Under the pieces are notes generated by a model, which was not told where the DNA came from, did no database searches, and saw only the letters and a program-made list of their open reading frames with translations. Positions 35,537 through 46,519 of a stretch of 64,000 nt of DNA are shown one piece after another. Each line of letters opens with the position of its first letter. Position 1 is the stretch's first letter. The stretch comes from Alisma plantago-aquatica (lineage: Eukaryota > Streptophyta > Magnoliopsida > Alismatales > Alismataceae). Location of the stretch: contig OY856409.1 in NCBI GenBank assembly GCA_963693085.1, positions 525,907,303 through 525,971,302 of the forward strand, in the 5' to 3' direction. A program made the translations under genes and the position numbers.

Positions 35537-36778
35537 TTACTTAGTATGCCAAGGATAAAAATTGAAATCAAGATGGTTAGGTCCCCATGGTTTAAAATAT
35601 GGTGGAGAACAATCATATTGAATTTCATTTGTATAAGGATAATTATTATAAGAAGCATTATTTTGACTGAATTGTAGTTGTTCGATTATACGTTGTCCAC
35701 TAGTGTAAATGGGGGTTGGGATGAAGGGATGATAGTTGAAGTATCCATCCATGACATTTGGTTGCACTGCTTGGGTAGTGATATGTAGTAGTGGCTCAAA
35801 AGACATTTGGTGATTATCATAGAGCGGTTCCTCAAAGGGAGAGGGAGGAGAGGAAATGGGTATGGTCATAGATCGGTGAGGGGGTTGTGGGAGAGGAACT
35901 TTTTGAGTGGTGATGTTGGTTGTGCCCACAATATGAATAGTGGGAGGGTAAATGTCCATCTTGATAGGACTGACATGGGAAGTTTGAGTAGCAACTTGAT
36001 TGTCCACCAGATAAATTCAGGTTTCTATCACATGTGGTGGTTTAGAATTAAGGAAACATTGTTGCATCTTATTGAACTGGTCCATGCATTCAAGGAAATA
36101 GACTTCTTTCTCCTGGGTATACTTCATGTAACCCCTAGAGGCTTGAAAATTTATGAACTCCGTTCCCAGTCTTAGTGTGAGAATTCCTGCCTCAACGTCG
36201 ATGAGGGCCCTGGCCATGATGAGGAATGGCCGACCAAAGATGAGAAGGTAGCAAGTGTCTTCTTTTATATAAAGTACCACAAAGTCACAAGGGATATAGA
36301 AATTTCTAACTTTGACTGGCACATCATCAATAATACCACGAGGCATGGTAATGGAAGAATCTGCAAGTTGAATACGGATCGGAGTGGGTCTAGCATCAGT
36401 TCTACCAAACCTTCTACACATTATCAAAGGGATGATGGACACACTAGCTCCAAGATCAACTAGGCCTGAATGGATGGCTGAGTCACCGATAGAACAAGTG
36501 ATCCCAAAAGATCCTGGATCTTTGTGTTTCTTTGGCATTTTACTTTGGATGATGTTTGATGTAGTTTTGGCCAATTTTACCATTTCATATTCCTCGGTAG
36601 TGCTCTTACAGTTTAGAAGGGCTTTGCAGAATTTTTTCCATTCAGGTAGATCAGTCATAGCATCCAAAAGTGGGATGTTGACACATACATTATGCGTAAT
36701 TTCCTTGAATTTGTTGAACCTGGAGTCTAATTGGGTATACTTCAGCCGACCTGCAAAAGGCACACGGCTTATATACAT
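35537..36778 (-). pseudogene. Insertion C aspartic protease and downstream tail
   Basis: The frame from 36778 to 36017 encodes a gypsy (Athila/Tat-type) gag-protease junction. It has FKEITHNVCVNIPLLDAM, then KHKDPGSFGITCSIGD, then the protease active-site motif VDLGASVSIIP and the flap-side ILRPF-like LIFGRPFLIMARALIDVE. In the family the motif is usually (C)DLGASINLMP. The same frame continues past one TGA (36017-36019) for a further 156 proline-rich codons to 35537, with no similarity to reverse transcriptase. The protease would cut the gag polyprotein. The missing polymerase is the main oddity. Confidence 0.85.
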
Positions 36779-36878
36779 GACTCTCTTCTTGTGGGGGAGG
36801 TGATGTCAACGCTTGAGGGACAACAACAACCTCTTCATCACCCCCTTGGTCAAAATATATGATGGGGGAACTTCCTTC

Positions 36879-38549
36879 TTATTCTGTGGTAAGGTCAGAT
36901 CTGGTAGTGAAAGCCTTAAGTTGTTCTATATGTCTGGGGTTGGGTTCAGGATGCCCAGCAAAAAGGTGGACATGGGGTTTTTGTTGGGTAAATAGACGAG
37001 CTAGTTGGGCGTCAGTCGCCTTTAGATGAGCTTGTTGGGCAATGGTGATTTTCTCCAAGGCTACTATTCTTTCATCATACGAGGGGGTAGGGGTAGGAGC
37101 ATTTAGTTGAGGAGGTGGTTTATTGAGGTTTTGAGGGGGAAGGTTTAAGTTTTGAAATTGTTGTCCTTGATATGGTGGTCGGGTTGGATGATTTCCTCAG
37201 TAATTTCCTTGGGTTCCAAAGTTCCTTTGGTTGTTGTATGGGAATCCTGGTGGTGGTCGATTGTTGCCTTGAGGGTAGAGAGGCCTTTGTTGGGATTGGA
37301 GTTGGCTAGAGTTATTGGCACCTGAAGGGTTCCCATATTGAAAACCAGAGTGGTTTCTAATTTGGTTGGGATTGTAGTAACCTTGGCCTGGTATGATATG
37401 GATTGAATTGAGGTCTTCTGGTTGTTTCCCCATTTCAAGTTGCATGGGCAAGTTGTAGAGATATTGACAATGGAGGGTGGTGTGGTCATATCCTTGGCAA
37501 ATTCCACAAAGAGAGTCCATAGTTTTTTTTTGTTGGGGTGACTCCCTAATGGTTCCTATGGATGACTCTAACTGATCTTGTTTTAAGGCAATTAATTTGA
37601 GGATTTCTTCTATGCTTTGGATATAATGATTAACTTCTACCTTGGATACTTTAAGGATTCCACCAATTCCTCTTCTAGCCCTTGTTTCGGAAGCCCGTTT
37701 GACTACTTCCCATGTGCTAGTCAAACTTTGATGCATGAAGTTTCCTCCAGATGAGGAATCGAGAAAAAATTTGGTATTATGATCAACACCACGGTAGAAG
37801 ATCTCTATGAGTTGGGCTTGAGAGATATCATAGTGGGGGCACTTCCTAAGTATGTCTTTGAACCTCTTCCAAGCTTCTCCTAAAGACTCTCCTGGGGACA
37901 TAGAAAAGTGAGTGATTTGACCCCTGAGTTCATAGGTGATAGAAGGGGGGTAAAATTTCTCAAGAAACTTACTTTGTAGAACTTCCCAAGTTGTGACATG
38001 TTCTTCACTCTCCATAGTGTTGTGCCAGCTACTAGCTTGGCCGGAGAGGGAATACTTGAACAATCTAAGGCGGATGGCATCTTCAGAGACGCCTGCAAGT
38101 TTGTTCAGAGAGCAAAGATCAAAGAACCTTTGAAGGTGATCTTGGCAACTTTCCTCATTGTTTCTTGAGAAGGGGTTGGCTTGCATCATGGTGATCCATT
38201 GGGTTCGGATCTCAAATTGAGGAGAAATGATGTCAGGGGGTATGACGGGATGTTGTGCATAGGTAGTTTTGGCAATAGGAAAGTCCTTTAATTATTTTTG
38301 CCTTTCGGCTTCCTTCGTATCGGCTTCTATGGCTTCTTGTTCAGCCCTATAGGATGCTCGTAAAGTGGCTTCTCTTTCCGCTTGTTCGGCTTGGATGAGC
38401 TCTCTTTGAGCTGTGAGAGCTTGGTCGATCCTACGGGCGACTTCTTCTTCATTCATTCTTGCTTGATTTTGATGGTTTAAATGACGAAAAGTCATTTCTA
38501 TTTCCAGATCAAACGATTGAAAATCAACGTTCGAGCATCGTATGCACAA
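36879..38549 (-). pseudogene. Insertion C gag (retrotransposon gag family), two in-frame stops
   Basis: One frame runs 38549 to 36879, broken only by TAA at 38292-38294 and TGA at 37197-37199. The N-terminus is rich in Glu, Gln and Arg and likely helical (ARRIDQALTAQRELIQAEQA). The central part is a Retrotrans_gag domain with LRLFKYSLSGQASSWHN, SKFLEKFYPPSITYELRGQI and ESLGEAWKRFKDILRKCPHY. The C-terminal part is rich in Asn, Gln and Pro, with a degenerate zinc-knuckle-like CGICQGYDHTTLHCQ. The protease lies downstream in a frame shifted by one. The gag would form the particle that packages the element RNA. Confidence 0.9.
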
Positions 38550-38700
38550 ATGAAACAGTTAATCGTGTGCAGAAAAAATAGATTGCCGGAATGGAAACTC
38601 AACAGAAGGAGTAGCACTTCTGGAATGTTACTCAGAAGGTATAAAAAAGGAAAAAAGTTTTTCAAAAATTGTTGGGGTTCGCAAGAAACAAATTCGTTGT

Positions 38701-38717
38701 CCCCGGCAACGGTGATA
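38701..38717 (-). other. Primer-binding site of insertion C (tRNA-Asp type)
   Basis: On the minus strand this reads TATCACCGTTGCCGGGG, three bases from the LTR end. Athila and Tat elements commonly carry TGGCGCCGTTGCCGGGG here; the last twelve bases match exactly and the first part has mutated. Confidence 0.8.
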
Positions 38718-38720
38718 AAT

Positions 38721-40527
38721 TGATTTGCATCGCTTAACACATCAAGCACTAAGATTGTTAATCCTAGAGGTTAATCCTTTTAACTCTCCTGTTAAGGCTA
38801 GTATCGAAAGGGTCAAATCCCAAAGGACAACTTTTAAAGATTGTTTCTTAAAAACCCAATTATTTGAAGAACTTATTTTATTTATTTTTGGCATTTTTAG
38901 ATTTAGAACAGAATATAAAAATCGGTCTGGGTGATGATTGCTTACACTAAGGAAGGAAAATGTTGAAATTAAAATTGTACTTAAACAAAATATTATTTTC
39001 CCTATAAAAAGGTAAATAAAAATTATTGTTAGCACAAAAAACAATTATGAATTAAAAAGACTAAAAACTAAGGCAAACAAGACAATCTGTGAATGAAATC
39101 AAAGGGAGAGAATCAAGGCTTTAGGGGTTTTCACCACCTTAGCCATGGTAAAAACATGAATTAATTATTAATCAATAAATAGACGACGACATGTGAATCA
39201 CAAATGAAACACAAAAGATGAACTCCACATGAGCCCATTGGTCTTGGTGCTCATGTTTCCTAGTTCATCATCCAAAAAGAGATAAATCCACGGTCACATC
39301 AAAATCTCTATGCGAATTGGTTTAATCATTCTAAACCCATATTTCCATTGTCATTTCCATCTGGATTAACAAATACATCTAAGCGAGTAATTACTTCGCT
39401 AGATTATCAATTTAATAAACCAATCGCCATTTAAAGGAATCGATTAAAACGAATTCGATCAAACCATGTCTAAGAGGCTATTCCCCTTGCCTCAATATAG
39501 AACTACTCACTTATAGTTGAGGAGAAGGAGGAGACAGAGGAAGAAAGTACCTTGGCCATAGTCTAGCCCAAAAATAGGAAATTAATCCTTATGCTAGAGA
39601 TAATAAAATGACCAGGTTCTTAATTACTTTCTCCAGAACTAAAGAACGGAGAAAAGAAGATCTAGAACTAAAAGCGGAATAAAAGATTCAAGAACAATCT
39701 AAAAAAGAACAATGTTTCAAGAAAATTTACTTTATTACAGAACTAGAAGAAGAATACAAGAATAAAATACTTCAGAGTGCTAGTACAAAGTAAAATCCAA
39801 GATTCCCCAAAGGAGGAGGAAGTGCCCCTCCTTTTATTGGAGAGGGAGGGGAGGAAGCCTTAGGAGAATACAAAGAGTTTGAGGCTATTGGAAAGATTTA
39901 ATTAAAAGAATAATATTTGTCAATCCTTGATTGCTCTCTCTAGTATGCTCTCCAGATTTTCGTAATTGGACTTTAGAATGTATTTCTCCTTTGTAAAACT
40001 CTCATAAGAGGTAAAAAAAACAAATCCTGTAGCACTTGTAATTATCTTTCCAAAACATATTTATATTCCAAAATTGGAATTTATATGTGGAAGTTATGAC
40101 TGTTTTGGTGAGATGTATATTAGAACCTGCGGGAAAAATTGAGGCTACATTCACTGGTTAATTTCACAGTCAAATAAATGTCAAAATCACCGAAAACTAT
40201 GTCATTTTTGTAGCAAATAAAATTCTCTTTTCATTCCATACATGATCTTGAAATTCTGCCTTTAGACGCAACAAATATGGCTATTTTGGTGATGAGTATC
40301 TCAGGCACTGTGGGAATATTTGGAAAGCCTCATATCTTCATCTTTTATTATCTCGATTTAAATACTTAAATTATTCCTAAAAATTAAGAGAAATCCCAAA
40401 AGAATTTAGAAAGAGAATATTAATAAGATGAAAGTGCTATTTATTTCTGAATTAAGCTAAAATTAACAAAAAAAGTCCTAATTAATTATTCTAAATGAAG
40501 CAAAAACAAGAGATGAATATGCATTCA
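38721..40527 (-). repeat. 5' LTR of insertion C (1807 bp)
   Basis: In plus coordinates it begins TGATTTGCATCGC and ends ATGCATTCA, equal in length to 32585-34391. It adjoins the primer site at 38717. Its TATA position is mutated. Confidence 0.9.
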
Positions 40528-41045
40528 TTAGGTATCCTAAGTCAAGGGACTTTACTCTTACTACTTATAGTGAAGTTGATTATGTAGGATGTTTTATTAA
40601 TAGAAAGTGTATAAGTGACACTTGCTTCCTCCATGGACCATGCTTGGTGTCTTGGTTTTCCAAGAAACAAAGCACAGTGGCTCTATAAACTACCAGGGAT
40701 GATTACATTGTAGACAAGAGTTGTTGTGTCCAGGTTCTATGGATGAAGTAAATGCTTCAAGAGTTTCACATTTATTTTGATGCTTCTCCTATCTTTTGTA
40801 ACAATACTAGTGCAATCAATTTATCTTACAATCCTATATTGCATAGTAGAGCCAAGAATATAGAGGTTCGTCACCATTTTCTTTATGATCACATTGCCAA
40901 GAATGATATTTATATCATGCATGTGGACACAGAAAATCAGTTGGATGTCATATTTACTAAACCTCTAGCTAGAGAGAAATTTAATTTTATTAGATCCAAA
41001 CTGCTCATAACTACTTTGGATAAATATGATATGCCTTCTAGTTAG
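40528..41045 (+). pseudogene. Sirevirus RNase H and pol C-terminus
   Basis: After insertion C the copia RNase H region resumes with YPKSRDFTLTTYSEVDYVGC and SDTCFLHGPCLVSWFSKKQ. After a stop near 40686 and another at 40748 it continues in the open frame 40752-41045. That frame ends with the pol terminus (VRHHFLYDHIAKNDI, VIFTKPLAREKFNFIRSKL). RNase H removes template RNA during reverse transcription. The terminal LAREKFNFIRSKL-like end is typical of Sirevirus-type copia pol. Confidence 0.85.
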
Positions 41046-41640
41046 TGTTTTTTATCCTATATGCTTTGCTCATGTCTTGATCACCTTTTCTTGCTAAAGT
41101 GCTAAAATTTTCATGTTCTTATGCCTTGTTTTTGCTTATTTTGGGTATTTTTTGGAAATTATTGTTTTATCACTAAATAGCACCCAACGATGTGTTATAT
41201 GTGCCTAAGTATGTCTAAAATACAAAATGGACCAGAAAAATAAATTTAAATAACACTCAAATGGCTAGAAACTATAATTTCTAAAGTTGGGATAGAACTT
41301 CTGTCGGCGAGTTGCCAACTCGATCGATTGGTGGCCTAGGGCTTTTGTAAAAAGCCATTGGATCGAGTTTCTATCTCTTAGAACTCAACCGATGGCTAGG
41401 CTGGACCAAATCTTAAGTAGGGTTTGACCAACTATTCTCCCTCTCCACTAGAGAAAAGTCGATTGATCCTCCTCCAACTCTCTCAAGATCTCAACCCTAT
41501 CATTGACCTTACCTCGCCTAGCCGTAGCTCACCTTTGTTTGACCTACATATCACTCTTTCCTATCTTCCCTAGTTGGTTAGATGGGCATTAGTGGTTTTT
41601 GTCCTTCGTTTTGTCTCTCAAACTTCTCCTTTTTTCCTCC
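41046..41640. other. Spacer between Sirevirus pol and third frame
   Basis: No coding was recognised. At 41300-41400 it contains CGATCGATTGG and GGATCGAGTTTC, with inverse AACTCAACCGATGG, closely similar to the motif array of the LTRs, in a place where LTR sequence is not expected. Confidence 0.5.
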
Positions 41641-43274
41641 ATGGATTCCAATGGAAGAAAGAGGGCCGAACCTATTGGAGCACCATCATATTCCTCCAAC
41701 TCTCACCTCATTCCCTTCAATGACACTTTTTTGTTTGCAACGAAGCTCTAAATAGGTAAAAGGAGCTCCTTCCTATGAATCATTTCCCCTTTTGTGCCTT
41801 GGTTGAGCCTTTCCTACATAAATAAGAGGTTATAGATGAGGTTTTCGAGTTGCATTATGACCATCACCTTGCAGCCCTGAGTGTTGAATGTTGGTGCTTT
41901 CACAATTCCATCACAAGCACATAGGCATTTCATAAATTTTACAGAAATCTTCCATGGAATTATGACACTCTTGTACCCCCTCCTAATAATTAAGTGATTA
42001 TCATCTCTATGATTGCTGGTAAGAAATTCACAATATCAAAAGATACCTTGAATATGTTTTTCAATGGTACTAAGGTAATCGACACATGGAGGAATGACTA
42101 TCCTGAGTATTTTTCCTTCTTGACCCTGAGGCCTTCTATAATAAATATTATATTACTCTCCCTGACATTCATATATTCTTGAAGAAGCCTCATACACCTT
42201 ATAGAAAGAAATCCACCATCATATCCTCTTCCTCGGGTCTCAAAAATGGCATGCTTGCTCTGGTAGTCAATTGTAATAATCACTTCAAGAAGAATAAGAT
42301 GGAAATTGTAGAGAATACTATAGTAATTATGTTGTCTTTTGAATAACATAGGAGTCAAGTGAGCTAGATACATTATCCACCATATGACTTGCTTTGACTC
42401 TAGGAAGAATACCTAAGGCACCCACCCACCCTACCTATCCTTGATATGTGGTCTCTTCAGCTTTGCGACTGAGAAGTCTCTTTTTCGTGACATTAATTAC
42501 AAAACTTCTAGAAAAGGAGTTTGTATCAGTGAGACCAATATTAAGAAAACCTTTTTTCTTACATATTCTTCCATCACAGATGGAGCCTCTACCTCCACCC
42601 AGGATCCTCCACCTCCACCACCCTCCTGACCTACTTGTGCCTCGTTTCATGTATCCAATGTAGCCCTCATCGGTTACATGGTGCATCAGAAGGCGTAAAA
42701 CCTATAGGTTCAGAAGCACCTACAACATGATCTTTTCTAGATCATGTCAACGATGAACCTATCATGGGCCCATCCTTACCCTTCCTACCAACCCTACCTA
42801 GGTGGTGATAATCACTTCTACTTGTCCCCTCTACTGGCTTCTTCCACTGCTACACCCTCTGTTGTTGGTGGACCTTCCCTTACACCTACCCCTAGAGTGA
42901 TACCTCTACCTACTAGCCTCATATCTACCCTGCTTGCAGGCCTTGGCATTTTTGCACCCACTTTCCATTAGGATAAGGAGCTCCATGATCTTGGCATGAC
43001 TTGGGATGAGAAGAATGCCATGTGGCCCAGTCGTGGTTTTGGTCAATCTACTGATGAGGAGATGCAAGTTGATGAGGAACATGTTTTTGATGATGAGGAG
43101 GCATCTAAGGATGATGGCCATGAGGATGGTTCTGATGATGATGGCTTTGCTGGTGACTTTGGTGATGAGGGTGAAGTTGATGCCTCTGTTGCACCTTTAG
43201 ATGAAAATGATAACTATGAGCCTGAAGAAGATGATGATGATGATGTCATGGACATAGATGCCATAGACATTTAG
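41641..43274 (+). pseudogene. Sirevirus third frame in env-like position (decayed)
   Basis: Between pol and the 3' LTR lies a worn coding region starting at the ATG at 41641 (MDSNGRKRAEPIGAPSYSS). Frameshifts and stops follow, but segments such as FYRNLPWNYDTLVPPP, SMIAGKKFTISKDTLNMFF and VIDTWRNDYPEYFSF resemble the plant transposon protein domain found in this position and in other plant elements. The last part (42996-43274) is open and extremely acidic, rich in Asp and Glu, ending DVMDIDAIDI before TAG. Sireviruses often carry such an extra frame, called env-like by position. I see no clear signal peptide or membrane anchor, so an envelope role is not supported. Confidence 0.6.
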
Positions 43275-43661
43275 ATGTTTTATTATTTTAGCTCTTACAT
43301 GTTGGTCATATACATCTTTCTAGACCTTTTTGTACTAACAACATCTGGGCACATTTCTGAGTTGTATTGTTTTTGTCATCATGTTGTTTCCATCATTTTG
43401 GCTTGTAGTTGCTTTTAGAACATGATTCTGTGTTGTACTCTTAATATTTTGTATCATAACTCTATATATAATATATCATATGAGTTATTGGTATGCTTTC
43501 CATATTTTCATTATGACACTAGTTTCTTGTTAATTTCTCTCTCATCTTTGTTTTATGTGTGTTATGCGGTTGCATGTTTTATCTTGAGGATGGATTTTTT
43601 GTATGTGCTTGCAGAAGACATGTTTTATGCTCTTCTATACCCCTTACTTTTTGATAATGCC

Positions 43662-43966
43662 AAAAGGAGGAGAGAAGTTTGATGTATTGAAGCTCAACCA
43701 TATTGTTTTTATTGCTTATGTGATCCTTTTCTTGTCTATGTATATGTTTTATTATGTGACATGCTAAAGGATCATGTAGTATACATGTTATATATATTTG
43801 TGTCGAAAGACTAAATGTGTAGGAAAGAATCGACATAGATTGAGGGGGAGCAATTCACATTGTTAAAATTATGAATATCCTTGCAATTCACAAGGCTAAG
43901 GTATAACTTTACATATCATTTTCAAAATGTTGAGGAATGGTTTGTCATTGTCATAAAGGGGGAGAA
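43662..43966 (+). other. Polypurine tract cluster before the Sirevirus 3' LTR
   Basis: Three purine-rich tracts lie within 300 bases: AAAAGGAGGAGAGAAG at 43662, TGAGGGGGAG at 43841 and AAAGGGGGAGAA at 43955-43966. The last abuts TGTTGACC of the LTR and is the functional position. Multiplied polypurine tracts upstream of the 3' LTR are a known Sirevirus feature. Confidence 0.8.
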
Positions 43967-45425
43967 TGTTGACCTAAGAGTTATACACTGTCCATATTTG
44001 GAAAATGAATTAACCATTCCATTCATATGTATCTAATATGTTTGTTTAAAATTGATTTAAGATGCTAGGTACATGAAAAGGATCAAATTCACCAAGCCCA
44101 AACTTGTCCAATTTCAAGTCAAAAACAATGCAAATGCACTTTTGTGGAAAACACTCCAAACCACCTTAAAATATTTTTGTAATCATTTGTATTAATAATA
44201 TGACTTGTAACTAAGATGAGAAAAAAAATTAGGGACACTTATATCATCATTTGATCACTTAAAAATCATTTTGGAAATTTTGTCACAAGAACTTAATCGG
44301 TCGAGTTTGAATATCAACTGATCAGTGATAGATTTTTGGAAATGACTGGATCAGTCGAGTTGTACACTCACATAACTCGAATGACCAACTTTCTAACCAA
44401 AGTTGATTTTAGCTAATAGGTCGGGTTACCCCAAGACAAAATTGACTGATAATTTGAAAATTGACTTTGTTAGATAGTGGATCGGTCGACTTAACTTTAT
44501 TAAAACTTCACTAAATACACTATACCAAAAATGCAGAAAAAGTGATTCGACCCATTAGAGAGTTGCTAGAAATTAAAATAGATTTGTTGCAAGTTGTAAA
44601 ATGGTTATTTTGCATTCTTAAGTGATCCCACACTCAAAGGAACACCCCCAGCTATAAATAGGACCTCTTGGAGTTCATTCCAAGGTTGCTCATTCATGCT
44701 ATCCTTGGTCCTTGCTGTAGTTGAGTGTTATAAACCCCTTTGAGTTCCTTTCTCTCTCTCATTTACAAAGAATTTTGTGATTATGAATGAGTTTGACATG
44801 TTGTAAGAGAGATACCCCATTGTTACCTTATAAAGCTCTCCATCTTTCCACTTCCCAATCCCCTTTCTCAAAGAACAAAGCCTTAAGTGATCTTTTCTAA
44901 GTGAAGGAGGAGTTGTTCTTCTTCTTCATGGATGAAGAAGGTGTGAATATCTTCTCCAAGTGAAGGATAAGGACAAGGCAGAAGATCCAAGAAGCTTGGT
45001 GGGTGAATCCTAAAGGCTGAAGACTAGTTGAAAGGAGGAGATGTCTTAGGAGAAGGAATTGAGTTTCTCGTAAGAGTGGGTAAGACATGTTGTCAGGTAG
45101 AAAACTAGCTCTTGGATAGGTAAGCCCTTGGATGTAATGTGGTCTTCTTCTATGTCTTATAATGCAATATAAGTATACATGTGTTGCAAAGTCTTAAGGG
45201 TTGACCTCTCTAGGTAGTGGATTGACGGTCTCCTATTTTGGAGATTGTAACTACTCTAAACACCTTGTTCAAGTGTTTGTTTCAATCTCTCTCATCCTTA
45301 CTATGCTTGTTTAGATAGGGCCTCAAATTCACTTTTAGTGTTTGGTTTCAAATGATATAATTTGAAGGTATTCTTGTGCAAGTTTTGAAGCTCTACTCAC
45401 CCCCCTCTTGAGCCTCAGATCCAAA
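43967..45425 (+). repeat. 3' LTR of the Sirevirus-like element
   Basis: It starts TGTTGACCTAAGAG after the polypurine tract and ends near ATCCAAA, where the 5' copy has ATCCAACA. It keeps the TATA box (TATAAATAGG, 44653-44662) and the TCGGTCGAGTT motif array (about 44290-44500). The bases after it, AGTGGTA, repeat the start of the primer-site region that follows the 5' LTR. Confidence 0.85.
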
Positions 45426-46519
45426 AGTGGTAAGTATAGAAGTTTTTATATTATCTACTTCATATATGTGTTCTTTATCTTACTCCTTTTTTGTGTGTTC
45501 CACTTCTAATTTATGAACTTCTATAGGTTTCAACTTTGCTTGGAGAGTATGTCTTTCTCTACCTTCTTACACTTTTGAAGTTGGATTCATAGAGGATCCG
45601 ATTCGAGTCTCATCCTAGAAGTGTATTGTAATGGATGAGTGTGCTTCTCATCAATGGGATTGCATTTGACACATCAATTGTCCCTCCTTTGTGATTGATA
45701 CCATCTATAATAAGGATGAATCAACCAATGTGGGATTTGATGGGTAGACAGGTGCCTTACATGATGTATCTGGAGTTGTATTTATAGTTTGGTCAAATAA
45801 CTCTATTTTTAGAGGGGGGTCACATGCATTTGACATATGCTCCACCATTAAGAACGGTCTTCTCTTTACCTACATTCTATAATTCTTGGAAGTATTTTGA
45901 TGTATGCATTTTGTTGTGATCTCTATGATAGATTGGAATTATGTTGAGGATCCAGGTGGTATTGATAGTGAGATACAACCTCCTCCTCCTCCTCCTTACA
46001 AATAGGATCTCTTGGAAACTTTATCTCCACCTAAGCCTTCCATAAAGGTACCTCAAGGAATTGACAACTTCCCAAGATTGTGTCACCATTGCAACTTTAG
46101 TATGGGATCTTCATGCCATTTCCTTAATACTAGTTTTTTATATGGTGGTCATGTATTTGGCTGGTCCTCATCTTAATTGGATGTTGTTTCACATGTGAGT
46201 GCGACTAGAGGTTTGTTCGGCCTGAGTATTTTGGCAGAATATAAGTAGAGCCAACAATTCAAAGAATCTTAGGGCCACCATGGATATATTGCAAGTGTGG
46301 GAGACCTTGATATGGAGGATCCCATATTTGATGTTGATCTACATGATTATGTGGTTGTTTTAGAGTCATCACCTAAGACAAATATGTCTTATTGACGGGA
46401 TGCTTCTTTGGGCATTGAGGTACATGGTAGTATTCACCTGGCCACTTATCAAATGTGTGCATATTTTGCAAAGGTCAGAGAAAGCAGAACATCAAGGCTC
46501 CTAAAAATCCTGAAATAAA
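45426..46519. other. No recognised gene
   Basis: About 1.1 kb after the Sirevirus. Frames are short and unrecognised. Given the copia relic that follows, it may be the decayed gag part of that second element, but I found no gag motif. Confidence 0.4.

Larger units (their letters stand above)
32585..40527 (-). mobile_element. Insertion C: Athila/Tat-like gypsy element with gag-protease only
   Basis: Two LTRs of exactly 1807 bp flank an interior whose genes run on the minus strand. Next to the right-hand (5') LTR is a tRNA-Asp-type primer site. Gag and an aspartic protease follow, but no reverse transcriptase, RNase H or integrase; after the protease only about 1.6 kb remains before the 3' LTR. 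It would therefore depend on another element for reverse transcription and integration. The flanks GATAT (before) and GGTAT (three bases after) may be a mutated 5-bp target duplication. It splits the Sirevirus RNase H connection region. Confidence 0.85.
18444..45425 (+). mobile_element. Sirevirus-like Ty1-copia retrotransposon carrying three nested insertions
   Basis: Similar LTRs of 1472 and 1459 bp flank an interior that follows copia order: gag with zinc knuckle, protease, integrase, reverse transcriptase, RNase H. A further frame lies between RNase H and the 3' LTR, and several polypurine tracts precede the 3' LTR. The extra frame plus multiplied polypurine tracts fit the Sirevirus (SIRE/Maximus) lineage of plant copia elements. 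The interior is split by insertions at 20630-23559, 26879-31820 and 32585-40527; without them the element would be about 11 kb. Many stops and frameshifts make it non-functional. No exact target-site duplication is visible at its outer ends. Confidence 0.85.

Noticed and set aside
35255..35677. Several overlapping frames on both strands near 35255-35677
   Set aside because: They overlap each other and show no family signature; the region is the 3' part of insertion C.
45421..45432. AGTGGTA after the 3' LTR of the Sirevirus, like the start of a primer site and perhaps a tandem element
   Set aside because: Only seven bases match and no gag follows; chance or a short leftover explains it.
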